A program made the position numbers and the translations under genes. The notes beneath the pieces are model-generated. The model saw only the letters and a program-made list of their open reading frames with translations. It had not been told where the DNA came from and did no database searches. DNA of 64,000 bases, from assembly GCA_016283355.1 (NCBI GenBank), contig JAEEMS010000021.1, positions 1 to 64,000 on the forward strand, written 5' to 3'. This DNA comes from Elusimicrobiaceae bacterium. Its GTDB lineage: Bacteria; Elusimicrobiota; Elusimicrobia; Elusimicrobiales; Elusimicrobiaceae. Position 1 is the stretch's first letter; every line of letters starts with the position of its first letter. Shown piece after piece: positions 26,618 to 35,135 of this stretch.

Positions 26618-27376
26618 CTATTTGTTGAAATTAATGATACGGGCGAATTTTTCAGCGATAAGGGATTGCCCTCCGACAAGTGCCCCGTCGACATCTTCTT
26701 TCGCCATAATTTCGTCCACGTTCGTGTCTTTTACGCTCCCGCCGTAAAGAATGCGGGTGGCATTTGCAAAATCAGCCCCATAGGTTTTAGCCAAATAAGC
26801 GCGAATGGCGGCGTGGACTTCTTGTGCTTGTTCCGGGGTAGCCGTTTTACCGGTGCCGATGGCCCATACAGGTTCGTAAGCAATGATAATTCCGTTTAAT
26901 TGTTCGGCGGAAAATCCGGCCAAACCGTTTTTGAGTTGTCCTTCGATAACAGCCAATGTTTTGTTGGCTTCGCGTTCTTGTAATGTTTCACCCACGCAGA
27001 AAATTACTTTTAATCCGTGACGTAAGGCGGCGGCTACTTTTTTATTCAAAATTTCATCGCTGTCCCCGAATACGCTTCTGCGTTCGCTGTGACCGATAAT
27101 GGTAAGTGTTGCGCCGGCATCTTTGGCTTGTAGCGGAGAAATAGCACTGGTGAAGGCCCCTTTGTCTTCCCAGTGAATATCTTGGGCGGCAACTTGAATA
27201 GCAGTATCTTTGGCTAAGCGAGTGGCAATATTCAACGACGTGTAAGACGGAGCAATAATGATTTCCGCATTATTTTTGTTTCCGGCTTTTGCCAACGCGG
27301 TTACGAGAGCAGCTGCCTCGGCAATTGTGTTATGCATTTTCCAGTTTCCGGCAATAATAGGTGTTCGGTGGGTCAT
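26618..27376 (-). CDS. tpiA: Triosephosphate isomerase
   Basis: Glycolytic enzyme interconverting DHAP and glyceraldehyde-3-phosphate. The 252-aa TIM barrel shows AGNWKMHNT (catalytic Lys near 13), [13 protein letters not shown] (catalytic His near 96), the active-site [21 protein letters not shown] loop (Glu near 168) and LYGGSVK near 213. It is the first gene of the 13-gene minus-strand run. An agagg SD lies about 8 nt before the ATG. Confidence 0.98.
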   Translation of the reverse strand: MTHRTPIIAGNWKMHNTIAEAAALVTALAKAGNKNNAEIIIAPSYTSLNIATRLAKDTAIQVAAQDIHWEDKGAFTSAISPLQAKDAGATLTIIGHSERRSVFGDSDEILNKKVAAALRHGLKVIFCVGETLQEREANKTLAVIEGQLKNGLAGFSAEQLNGIIIAYEPVWAIGTGKTATPEQAQEVHAAIRAYLAKTYGADFANATRILYGGSVKDTNVDEIMAKEDVDGALVGGQSLIAEKFARIINFNK

Positions 27377-27518
27377 AGTAAAATCCTCTTTATTATATAA
27401 AGTGATAGTATTTCGCCAATCGGCGAAAAACTCCCTACTACAATGTTACCATAAAGAGAGAAAAATGAAAAGCACTTTTTCAGGTGAAAATTTAACGTAA
27501 AAAGGAGGTTATAAAATT
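27377..27518. other. Intergenic region between lpxI and tpiA with a short hairpin
   Basis: 142 nt separating the lpx run from the tpiA run. It holds a 7-bp hairpin (tttcgcc/ggcgaaa, 27413-27430 approximately) without a U-tract on either strand, so it does not look like an intrinsic terminator. A minus-strand TATAAT about 20 nt before the tpiA ATG could be its promoter. No good -35 was seen. Confidence 0.4.
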
Positions 27519-28340
27519 CTATATTGCCATCAGGCACATCTTATATTTATCGGCTAAGGCAATGACTTCTTCCAGTTCCATGACAAGGGTTTTTTCCGCT
27601 TCAAAAGCCAATACGCTAAACCCGGCTTTGCGCATGTTACGCAGCGTTCCCGTGCCGATGACGGGAAGATCAAACCGGTTATCTTGATCGGGCCGTGCCA
27701 CTTTTACGACGGCAGCCGGAGCATTTTTATCTTCGTTATGTTGATACAATTCTCCCGCCCGCAAAATACAGCGATCGGTTCCTTCCATGCCTTCAACGGC
27801 AATAACAGCTTTCCGGCTGACAACGCAGGTTAATCCAATATCCAAACGAGCTATTTCTTTTGCGATTTGGTAACCGTATTGGATGGTTTGTTGTTCCGGT
27901 TCGGTGGGCTGACGTTGGGTTAACACACCTTTTTTTGGAAAAAAATCCTCTAAAAATAAAGCAGAATTTTCACAAATGAATCCTTCTTTCTGTATTTCTT
28001 CAATCAAACGCGAAAGGATGTGTTTGGTTTGCATGCTTTTTAAGGATGCCAAAAATTTGGCCCCGCGGAGGTCCGGCATCATGTTGGTAAATACGGAAAC
28101 GTGTTGCACGCGTCCGGCCATGACAAATCGTTGTACTCCGTTGGATTTGAAAAATTCGATTCCGGCTCCCAGTTGCCCTATTCGGATCCATTTAAATTGG
28201 GCAACATCTTTATAATCCTCTTCGCGGGCATTTGATTTGAGTCCCAGTACGTAAACGGAATAACCCTTCTCCATCGCTTTTTTTGCGATGGTAACCGGCA
28301 TTTTCCCTTCGCCTGCAATTATCCCCAGTTTATTCGTCAT
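27519..28340 (-). CDS. lpxI: UDP-2,3-diacylglucosamine pyrophosphatase LpxI
   Basis: Hydrolyses UDP-2,3-diacylglucosamine to lipid X and UMP, the fourth step of lipid A synthesis, in organisms that lack LpxH. The protein (273 aa from the ATG at 28340) has the LpxI start KLGIIAGEGKMPVTIAKKA and the C-terminal catalytic domain (about 135-273) with TCVVSRKAVIAVEGMEGTD and a VKVARPDQDNRFDLPVIG segment. A GTG at 28349 would add three residues; I prefer the ATG because family members begin just before KLGIIAG. It overlaps the end of lpxA and completes the lpxD-lpxC-fabZ-lpxA-lpxI block. Confidence 0.95.
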   Translation of the reverse strand: MTNKLGIIAGEGKMPVTIAKKAMEKGYSVYVLGLKSNAREEDYKDVAQFKWIRIGQLGAGIEFFKSNGVQRFVMAGRVQHVSVFTNMMPDLRGAKFLASLKSMQTKHILSRLIEEIQKEGFICENSALFLEDFFPKKGVLTQRQPTEPEQQTIQYGYQIAKEIARLDIGLTCVVSRKAVIAVEGMEGTDRCILRAGELYQHNEDKNAPAAVVKVARPDQDNRFDLPVIGTGTLRNMRKAGFSVLAFEAEKTLVMELEEVIALADKYKMCLMAI

Positions 28341-29130
28341 CCGATTCACTCATTTTGCGTTTGGCAGGGGTTAGTCCCCGGGTAGAAGCACGGCAAAAAT
28401 CAATAAAGTGCTGTACTTCTTTGCAGGGTTTACCTGCTAGCAATTCTTGGGCGGCTTCTTCAATACGTTTGTTACTGCGGAAAATTAATTTGTAAGCGCG
28501 GCGCACTTCGCTGATTACACTTCTGTCCAGACCGGCGCGGCGCATCCCGATAATGTTTATCCCAACGGTTTTTGCCCGGTCCCCTTGAGCAATACAATAA
28601 GGGGGAATATCCAACGGTACCATACTTCCGCCGGACACCATGGCCATTGTGCCGATGCGGGCGAATTGATGCACGCCTACTAAACCGGAGATCACTACCC
28701 GATCTTCTACAATCACATGGCCGGCAATTCCGGTGCTGTTGGCTACAATGACATTATTGCCCATTTGCACATCGTGCGCTAAGTGGGAGTTCGCCATCAA
28801 CAAACAGTTATTTCCAACAGTAGTGGGCTTGTCTACAAAAGTGGAACGGTGGATCGTAACACATTCGCGTATTTTATTTCCGTTCCCCATGACTACCCGG
28901 GTGTGTTCGTCTTTATAAGATAAATCTTGTGGTTTTACGCCGATAAAACAACTGGCAATCAACTCGTTATTATCTCCCATGGTGGTATTTTCAATGACAC
29001 AATGCGGGCCGATATGGTTGTTTTTGCCGATTTGTACGTCGGCGCCGATAACGGTAAACGGGCCGACAACGGTAGACGGGTCAATTTTAGCCGACGGATC
29101 AATCACTGCAGTAGGGTGGATGTTAGACAT
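28330..29130 (-). CDS. lpxA: UDP-N-acetylglucosamine acyltransferase LpxA
   Basis: First enzyme of lipid A synthesis; transfers a 3-hydroxyacyl chain from ACP to UDP-GlcNAc. The 266-aa protein has a left-handed beta-helix of hexapeptide repeats (about 5-185: IHPTAVIDPSAKIDPSTVVGP onward) and a C-terminal helical bundle. The catalytic His lies in LLMANSHLAHDVQMG near 125, and the substrate-binding INIIGMRRAGLDRSVISE is present. The gene overlaps fabZ by 8 nt and lpxI by about 11 nt. Confidence 0.97.
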   Translation of the reverse strand: MSNIHPTAVIDPSAKIDPSTVVGPFTVIGADVQIGKNNHIGPHCVIENTTMGDNNELIASCFIGVKPQDLSYKDEHTRVVMGNGNKIRECVTIHRSTFVDKPTTVGNNCLLMANSHLAHDVQMGNNVIVANSTGIAGHVIVEDRVVISGLVGVHQFARIGTMAMVSGGSMVPLDIPPYCIAQGDRAKTVGINIIGMRRAGLDRSVISEVRRAYKLIFRSNKRIEEAAQELLAGKPCKEVQHFIDFCRASTRGLTPAKRKMSESDDE

Positions 29131-29608
29131 GGGAAGTTTCTCCTAGAATAAAATTGAGCGTAGCTTGTGCGCACAGTTTGCCGTTTACATAGGCCTCGGC
29201 ATAGATTTTAGAAATTTTGCCCAAACGAATAATCTCAAGCGGCATGAGAAGTAGATCGTTAGGGTGGACTATACCGCGGAATTTTGCTTCTTCGATACTT
29301 AAAAACAAAGGGATCCCCTTGCCTTTGCTGACGCCGGCCATAGCCGCTCCTCCAAAAGCTTGGGACATACTTTCAATTACGAGTACCCCCGGCATAACCG
29401 GACTGCCCGGGAAATGCCCTTTAAAATAGTATTCATCGGCACGTACCTGGTGAACGCCGATGTATTTTTTGTTTTCTTCCAATACCCGGATTTCATCCAC
29501 CATTAAAAAAGGGTCGCGGTGGGGAATGCTTTTTTTAATTTTTTCCGTACCGTACGTAGTTATAACAGGTAAAGTTAAAAAATTTTTTAAATTGTGTTTC
29601 TCTTTCAT
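29123..29608 (-). CDS. fabZ: 3-hydroxyacyl-ACP dehydratase FabZ
   Basis: Hot-dog-fold dehydratase of fatty acid elongation, drawing on the same 3-hydroxyacyl-ACP pool as LpxA and LpxD. The 161-aa protein has the catalytic loop KGHFPGSPVMPGVLVIESMSQ-like region (about 64-84, His then Glu) and IPHRDPFLMVDEI near 28-40. In several phyla fabZ is fused to lpxC; here they are separate genes with a 4-nt overlap (ATGA). It has about ten residues more than usual at the N-terminus (MKEKHNLKNFLTLPVITTYG). Confidence 0.96.
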   Translation of the reverse strand: MKEKHNLKNFLTLPVITTYGTEKIKKSIPHRDPFLMVDEIRVLEENKKYIGVHQVRADEYYFKGHFPGSPVMPGVLVIESMSQAFGGAAMAGVSKGKGIPLFLSIEEAKFRGIVHPNDLLLMPLEIIRLGKISKIYAEAYVNGKLCAQATLNFILGETSHV

Positions 29609-30429
29609 TTTGTCTCCGTATTGGCCAAAAGCAGGGTGGCAAACAAGATGTTGTGCTTGTGTCCGCCGCCCTCACAAACGATTTTTAAAGGGGGCAACTT
29701 TTTGCCGGTCAAACTGATGTCTCCGATTAAATCCAATAGTTTATGGCGAACCGGTTCCTCCGGAAAGCGCAATTCATTAATAAATTTGTCTTTCCCGATA
29801 ATAACGGCATTTTCCAAATTTCCACCTTTGGCGAGTCCGTGTGCTTTTAAAAATTCCAATTCTTCTTCGAACCCGAAGGTGCGGGCCCGGGCAATTTGTT
29901 GTCGGTAATTTTCCAAATTAAATTCCAATGTATACTCTTGGTAGGCAACCACGGGATTTTTGTGGCGATAGATAAAAGTAAATGTCAAACGGTCCGCCGG
30001 CTGAGCACTGTAAGAAATATTTCCGCAAGAGTAGGTGATTTTTTGTTTGATATTCAAAACAGGTTGCGGTTGTGATAATTCTTTTAACCCGGCTGCCAAA
30101 AAAGCTTCCAAATACACATCACTTGCCCCATCCGTAACGGGAGGTTCCGGGCCGTCCATTTCAATTGCTACGTCGGTCAATCCGGCCGCATGCAAAGCAG
30201 ACAACACGTGCTCTACGGTCCATACTTCCGCAGTTTCGTTTTTTAAATTAGTGCCACGCAGGGTGGACCCTACACTGGAAACATGTGCCGTGATGGGTTT
30301 GGACTGTGGGAGGTCTTTGCGCAAAAAAGTAATTCCGTTCTCGGCCGGTTTAAATGTCATAACGGAAGGAATCCCGGTATGGAGTCCGATTCCTTTTACA
30401 GTGGTAGTGGTGGCAAGTGTTTTTCTCAT
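29605..30429 (-). CDS. lpxC: UDP-3-O-acyl-N-acetylglucosamine deacetylase LpxC
   Basis: Zinc deacetylase and committed step of lipid A synthesis. The 274-aa protein shows the zinc ligands in TVEHVLSALHAAGL (His near 75) and in RHKLLDLIGD (His and Asp near 232-240), the general-base region DGPEPPVTDGASDVY, and the KGGNLENAVIIG loop. A C-terminal GGGHKHN supplies the catalytic His. Length is slightly below the 300 aa common in Proteobacteria. It follows lpxD by 1 nt. Confidence 0.97.
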   Translation of the reverse strand: MRKTLATTTTVKGIGLHTGIPSVMTFKPAENGITFLRKDLPQSKPITAHVSSVGSTLRGTNLKNETAEVWTVEHVLSALHAAGLTDVAIEMDGPEPPVTDGASDVYLEAFLAAGLKELSQPQPVLNIKQKITYSCGNISYSAQPADRLTFTFIYRHKNPVVAYQEYTLEFNLENYRQQIARARTFGFEEELEFLKAHGLAKGGNLENAVIIGKDKFINELRFPEEPVRHKLLDLIGDISLTGKKLPPLKIVCEGGGHKHNILFATLLLANTETK

Positions 30430-30430
30430 A

Positions 30431-31507
30431 TTAAAATCCTAGCAATTTTTTAAGTCGTTGGAAAAAAGACATTTCTTTCATGACCTGTGCTTGCTTTTGA
30501 AAAGCGCGAAATTCCTTATACATTTCAGGCATTTTTCGCAAAATAGCTTGTTGTTTAAATGCTTCCCGTTGTGGCATAGCCGGGTATCCAAAATAAGCGG
30601 CTCCGGCCGGAACGGAAGAAATGACACCGGATTGGGCGCCGATTTGGGCTCGGTCTCCAATCGTCATGTGCCCGGCCAGTCCTACCTGCCCGGCCAAAAT
30701 TACACCGTTGCCAACATCGGTTGTTCCCGCAATACCGACTTGAGCGCAGAAAATATCGCTCATACCTGTGCGAACGTTGTGCCCTACTTGAACAAGATTG
30801 TCGATTTTGGTGTTATCCCCGATAATGGTGCTGGCAATTTTCGCACGGTCGATACAAGAATTGGATTGTATTTCTACATCGTTACCTAAAATTACATTTC
30901 CTATTTGGGGGATTTTCTGATGACGTCCTTCATGGAAAGTAAAACCAAATCCGTCAGACCCAATTTTGGCTCCGGCCTGTAAAATAACATAATCTTTTAA
31001 GATACAATATTCCCGGATAACTACTTGCGGGTAAATGTAACAATTTTTACCAATGGTAACATTTTTACCGATATAGCATTGCGGAAAAATAACGGTATTA
31101 TCTCCGATGGTTACGTTGTCCTCAATAACGGTATAGGCCCCTACGGAAACGTTGTTCCCCAGTTTTGCACTTTGGCTGATAACGGCGGTAGGATGAATAC
31201 CCGGGGTATGTTTTTGTTGCAAACCGTCTACGTATTTTAAAAGTAAGATGAATGCCCATTCCGGATTTTTGGCATAGAGAAGGGCTCCGTTAAAAGGGAG
31301 AACTTTTCCTTTGGCCTGTTCCGGTACGATAACAGCGGACGCTTGTAATTTTTCCAAAACATCCATTTTTTCTAAAGAGGTAATGTAACAAATTCCTCCT
31401 TCGTGGGCATTTTCCAATGAGCACAAGCCGGTAATAACGGCAGAGGAATCATTTTGTAGTTCCGTTCCTGTAATACGGGCGGTTTCGGTTAAAGTTAAGT
31501 GAAGCAT
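30431..31507 (-). CDS. lpxD: UDP-3-O-(3-hydroxyacyl)glucosamine N-acyltransferase LpxD
   Basis: Third acyl-transfer enzyme of lipid A synthesis. The 358-aa protein has an N-terminal uridine-binding domain (about 1-100), then a hexapeptide-repeat beta-helix (about 105-320) with HPTAVISQSAKLGNNVSVGAYTVI and the catalytic His in LVQVGHNVRTG near 246. A C-terminal helix (about 330-358) is the ACP-binding element. It lies directly after skp and before lpxC, the classical order. Confidence 0.96.
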   Translation of the reverse strand: MLHLTLTETARITGTELQNDSSAVITGLCSLENAHEGGICYITSLEKMDVLEKLQASAVIVPEQAKGKVLPFNGALLYAKNPEWAFILLLKYVDGLQQKHTPGIHPTAVISQSAKLGNNVSVGAYTVIEDNVTIGDNTVIFPQCYIGKNVTIGKNCYIYPQVVIREYCILKDYVILQAGAKIGSDGFGFTFHEGRHQKIPQIGNVILGNDVEIQSNSCIDRAKIASTIIGDNTKIDNLVQVGHNVRTGMSDIFCAQVGIAGTTDVGNGVILAGQVGLAGHMTIGDRAQIGAQSGVISSVPAGAAYFGYPAMPQREAFKQQAILRKMPEMYKEFRAFQKQAQVMKEMSFFQRLKKLLGF

Positions 31508-31515
31508 ATTCTCCT

Positions 31516-32421
31516 CTAATTACCGCGTTTGCGGTATTTCTTTGATTTTTTGAGCCGGTTGATAAAGTCCAATGTTACATTGACCGGTTTTTCGCCATAG
31601 AGCACTTCATCTTTTCGTACGATAGCACCGATGTTACGCTTCTTGGCGAAGGTTTTGATTTCGCTGTAAATATCCTGCAGAATTTCTGTTACCTCTTTTT
31701 TCTCTAATTTTAAAATTTCTTCACGCGTTTGGTAACGGTAATTATCAATAAAAAATTCCCGTTCGGCGATAATTTTTTTATTGGCGGCAATTTTGGAAGT
31801 TAAATCCTCGGTTTGAGCGTTTGTGTTAAGCGGACTGGTAGCAACGGGGTCTGCCCCGGCAAAAGTCAACCGGTTAAGCAAATTATCAAAAGATAAAGTA
31901 TCTTGTTGTTCGGCGGGACGCGGTTGTAGTTCCTGTGCTTCCACGACCACTCGTTCATAAAAAGGAGTCAATTCCTGCAATTGTCTTGATAAGTTTCTGT
32001 TTTCTGCTTGTAATACTTGGATGAGTTGTTTGGCCGCTTGCACTTCTTCCTCTTTTGCCAAGATTTTTAAACGAATTTGTTCTTTTACGTCTACGGTGCG
32101 TGGGTGTGCATTAAATGCCTCATCAATATCTACAAACGCTACGGTTAAACAAGAAGAGGGGGAAGATGTTTCCTCCTCTTTATTCGTAGCAATTTCTTCT
32201 TTATTTTTTTCTTGTGATTGTGCGAGCAAATCAGCTTTTTTCCCTACTTGTGGCTGCGGAACTTCTTCCCGTTTTGTTTGTGTTTCTTCCTCACGGACGT
32301 TGGCCAAAATGGCAGCCACGGCGGCTTCTTCTTCCTTGGAAAGAGTGGAGGGATCCATCTCTTGTGCGGAAGCTGCCAGTGTTCCTACCAATATGCAACT
32401 CAACAGCCACGTTTTTTTCAT
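31516..32421 (-). CDS. OmpH/Skp-like periplasmic chaperone, enlarged form
   Basis: The gene sits in the classic skp position between bamA and lpxD. The 301-aa precursor has a signal peptide (MKKTWLLSCILVGTLAASAQ). The Skp core starts late, with CLTVAFVDIDEAFNAHPRTV near residue 91, corresponding to the family's VGVVDVQRVF start, followed by a coiled-coil arm and ending in VTLDFINRLKK. Extra parts are an acidic, Glu/Lys-rich N-terminal extension (about 20-88) and a Pro/Thr/Asn-rich insert (about 170-200) in the arms. Ordinary Skp is about 160 aa. It should guard unfolded outer-membrane proteins on the way to BamA. Confidence 0.8.
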   Translation of the reverse strand: MKKTWLLSCILVGTLAASAQEMDPSTLSKEEEAAVAAILANVREEETQTKREEVPQPQVGKKADLLAQSQEKNKEEIATNKEEETSSPSSCLTVAFVDIDEAFNAHPRTVDVKEQIRLKILAKEEEVQAAKQLIQVLQAENRNLSRQLQELTPFYERVVVEAQELQPRPAEQQDTLSFDNLLNRLTFAGADPVATSPLNTNAQTEDLTSKIAANKKIIAEREFFIDNYRYQTREEILKLEKKEVTEILQDIYSEIKTFAKKRNIGAIVRKDEVLYGEKPVNVTLDFINRLKKSKKYRKRGN

Positions 32422-32428
32422 ATTTGTT

Positions 32429-34801
32429 CTACATCATATTTGAAATATTGAAGTAGAAGTGAGACCGATCTTGTCCTGCAGCATGGTTGAGACCATACCC
32501 CCAATCAATGCGGATGGGCAAGGACGGTGTAGTAAAGCGTAATCCTACCCCAACCCCGGCTTTGAATTGATTCTCATTTGGGCCAAGGGAGAAATCCAAA
32601 TCATCAAAATGGTTCCAGGAGTTCCCCATGTCAAAGAAGAACGCAAATTGCGCCATATTGCGGCGGCCTTCACGGGCCAACGGGAAGCGTAATTCCGCGT
32701 TCATCACGTAATACATGTCTCCGCCGTATTTCGGGCCGATTTCCCCGGCGCGTTCATAACCGCGGATGGTGTCGGCACCACCCAAATAAAATTTTTCAAA
32801 GGCCGGGACAAAGTTCGTGCGTCCGTAAGCGCGCACAGATCCAATTTTGTTAGAAAGGACAAATACAATCGGATAATTTCCGCCTACGTTAAGCACGGTG
32901 TAATTGAAAATAGAGCGGGCATTTAAGTACCACAAATCTAAATCACCGCCAATCGGTCCGCCGGCCAACGCTAGCCCAATAGAGTTTCTCCAACCGGAAG
33001 TGGGGTCCCACATATTGTCGCGCGTGTCAATTGCGAAATCAGCGCTGACGGTGGACAAATTGGTACGGCCTTCGGCGATACATTCCGCACTGTCGGTACC
33101 GGGCGGGCATTTATAAGCGTCATCAATGTCATAAAGGCGGATATTTTCAAACGAATAACCAAAAGATAGCTGGTAAATATCATCATTGAACCGCGGTCCC
33201 ACCTTCACGCGTCCCCCGATGCGTTTTTCGGTATAGGCCTGATTGTCCGTATAGAAAGAACGATAACGGCGTGTGTTAAATAAATCTACCCCCAGGGATG
33301 TAGGATGATCATAAATCCAGGGAGTGGACCAACTGACGGTATAATCCAAAATCTCTTTCCCGAACAACGTACGTGCCGATAAGCGCTGTGCGCGGCCGAA
33401 AAGATTTAGGTGGTTTACGGAAAGTTCCCCATATAATCCGTCCATGGAGCTCATTGCCAACCCGGCAGTAAACATACCGGGCCGTCCTTCCACGACGTTA
33501 AAATCTAAATCCACTTTGGTAGGATCGGCGGTGGGTTGTAAGCCGATTTGCACATCGTTAATGAATCCCAAATTCATGATTTTGGTTTGGCTGCGTTTAA
33601 TTTTGCTGTTGTCGTACAAATCCCCGGGATGAACGGACAGTTCGCGGGTAAACACGTGCTTTTTGGTATCTTTGTAGCCGGTTACGTCTACGTGATCAAT
33701 GTAGAAAATGTGCCCTTCCGAAATATCAAACGTTAAATTCAATTTACCGTCTTCAATCTTTTTAATGGGATCAATGCGGGCTTGCAAATATCCTTTGTCG
33801 GCATATTGCTCTTGAATCGCCATGATAGAATCGTCAAAATCTTTTTGGTTATAAAGTCTCCCTTCGCGGAAGAAAATTTGTTTGTCTAATTCTTCCTTGG
33901 TGAACACATTGTTTCCCTCGAAAGAGACCGTTCCGAAATCTACCTGCGGCCCTTCCGTTAAATCGTAAGAAATGTCGGCCAATGTTTTATCTTCGTTGAA
34001 AGAAACCTTCGGAACGGACAAATTGAATTCACTGTATCCTTTGTTACGTCCGTAAAGCATCATTTTGGTCCAATCTTTTTGCAAATTTTGCGGTTTATAA
34101 ACCCGCCCGGTACGGTTGGAAGCTTTTTTGATGATTTTCTCTTTCGGCAGTTCCGTTTCTTCTTGACTGTTTAATGTTACATTGAGTACGCGGACCCGTT
34201 CTCCTTCGTCGATAATCAATTTTACGTATACAACACCCTGTTCTTCGTTCTTTTCCAGCTCATAAGAAACCTTCGCGTTTACGTAACCTTTTTCGGCATA
34301 TTTGGCTTGAATACGGGGAAGATCGGCTTGCAATTTTGTTTCATTAAACGGGTCTTTGATTTTAAGCGTCATGGCTTGGGTAATTGCGCCTTTGCCCAAG
34401 TGTTTTCTCCCTTCGTATGTCAGGCGGTCAAAAATCGGTTTTTCTTCCACAAGGTAAGTAAGGCGGGTACAAGGGTGGAGCTCATCCGTCTCTTTGTCTT
34501 TGCGAGCCCCTTCCATGGGGGAAATATCTACCTCTACTCCGTTAAATGCCCCTAAAGCGGATATGGCTTCCGCATCGTCGGCGACGAAAGTTCGTTCGTA
34601 AAGTGTTCCCTTTTTGGCATGAGCAACTTTTGTTACCGAACGTTTCCGTATGTTTTTTAAGCCGCTGACGTCAATATCACAAATCATCCAAGGGCCGTCA
34701 TTATCAGGTTCTGTTAGTACGGTGGCCTCCTCCGCGCGCGCGTACGAAAAAACAAAAACTAAAAGTGTTAAAACGGTGCTCCAGTAACGCAATTTATTCA
34801 C
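32429..34801 (-). CDS. bamA: Outer-membrane protein assembly factor BamA
   Basis: Core of the Bam complex that folds and inserts outer-membrane beta-barrels. I place the start at GTG 34801 (790 aa): aaaggag lies 6 nt before it and a signal peptide follows directly. An upstream ATG at 34843 would run through the rpmB terminator hairpin. Five POTRA domains (about 35-430) precede a 16-strand barrel (about 435-790). The late barrel has the conserved FYLGGADTIRGYE (VRGF/IRGY lid-lock motif in loop 6) and ends in HFYFNISNMM. Confidence 0.96.
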   Translation of the reverse strand: MNKLRYWSTVLTLLVFVFSYARAEEATVLTEPDNDGPWMICDIDVSGLKNIRKRSVTKVAHAKKGTLYERTFVADDAEAISALGAFNGVEVDISPMEGARKDKETDELHPCTRLTYLVEEKPIFDRLTYEGRKHLGKGAITQAMTLKIKDPFNETKLQADLPRIQAKYAEKGYVNAKVSYELEKNEEQGVVYVKLIIDEGERVRVLNVTLNSQEETELPKEKIIKKASNRTGRVYKPQNLQKDWTKMMLYGRNKGYSEFNLSVPKVSFNEDKTLADISYDLTEGPQVDFGTVSFEGNNVFTKEELDKQIFFREGRLYNQKDFDDSIMAIQEQYADKGYLQARIDPIKKIEDGKLNLTFDISEGHIFYIDHVDVTGYKDTKKHVFTRELSVHPGDLYDNSKIKRSQTKIMNLGFINDVQIGLQPTADPTKVDLDFNVVEGRPGMFTAGLAMSSMDGLYGELSVNHLNLFGRAQRLSARTLFGKEILDYTVSWSTPWIYDHPTSLGVDLFNTRRYRSFYTDNQAYTEKRIGGRVKVGPRFNDDIYQLSFGYSFENIRLYDIDDAYKCPPGTDSAECIAEGRTNLSTVSADFAIDTRDNMWDPTSGWRNSIGLALAGGPIGGDLDLWYLNARSIFNYTVLNVGGNYPIVFVLSNKIGSVRAYGRTNFVPAFEKFYLGGADTIRGYERAGEIGPKYGGDMYYVMNAELRFPLAREGRRNMAQFAFFFDMGNSWNHFDDLDFSLGPNENQFKAGVGVGLRFTTPSLPIRIDWGYGLNHAAGQDRSHFYFNISNMM

Positions 34802-34821
34802 AACATTCTCCTTTAATAAAA

Positions 34822-34849
34822 AAGCCCGCACTAAAGGTAGCACGGGCTT
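34822..34849 (-). terminator. Rho-independent terminator of rpmB
   Basis: Minus-strand hairpin aagcccgtgct/agtgcgggctt (11 pairs, two G-U) followed by tttttatt. It separates rpmB from bamA and rules out the longer bamA start. Confidence 0.85.
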
Positions 34850-34867
34850 AATTTGTCCAAATTAAAC

Positions 34868-35062
34868 TTATTTGGCCGGTCTTTTTGCTAAACCGCTTTT
34901 AATACAACCCGTGCACACATAGGCGGTCTGGGTTTTGCCTTTCAAAACGATTTTTTGTTTTTGAAGGTTCGGTTTAAACGATCTTTTGGTTCTCAGGTTG
35001 GAGTGGCTGTAAGACCCGCCGGAGACGGAAGCTTTGCCACACACTGCACATTTATACGCCAT
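34868..35062 (-). CDS. rpmB: 50S ribosomal protein L28
   Basis: Small basic ribosomal protein of 64 aa. MAYKCAVCGKASVSGGSYSHS and a later NLRTKRSFKPNLQK region match L28, and the second Cys pair is in CTGCIKSG. Two CxxC pairs make this the zinc-binding (C+) form. SD aaggaagg lies before the ATG. It has its own terminator and so is likely monocistronic. Confidence 0.96.
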   Translation of the reverse strand: MAYKCAVCGKASVSGGSYSHSNLRTKRSFKPNLQKQKIVLKGKTQTAYVCTGCIKSGLAKRPAK

Positions 35063-35135
35063 AATTTCCTTCCTTATAATGAAATAAATTTGGTTATCCT
35101 TATTCTAATAAATTTTGTGGAGGTTGTCTAGCATT

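Noticed and set aside
27413-27430. Hairpin between lpxI and tpiA as a terminator
   Set aside because: No U-tract follows on either strand.
34802-34843. Longer bamA starting at ATG 34843
   Set aside because: It would run through the rpmB terminator hairpin and delay the signal peptide; GTG 34801 has a good SD.
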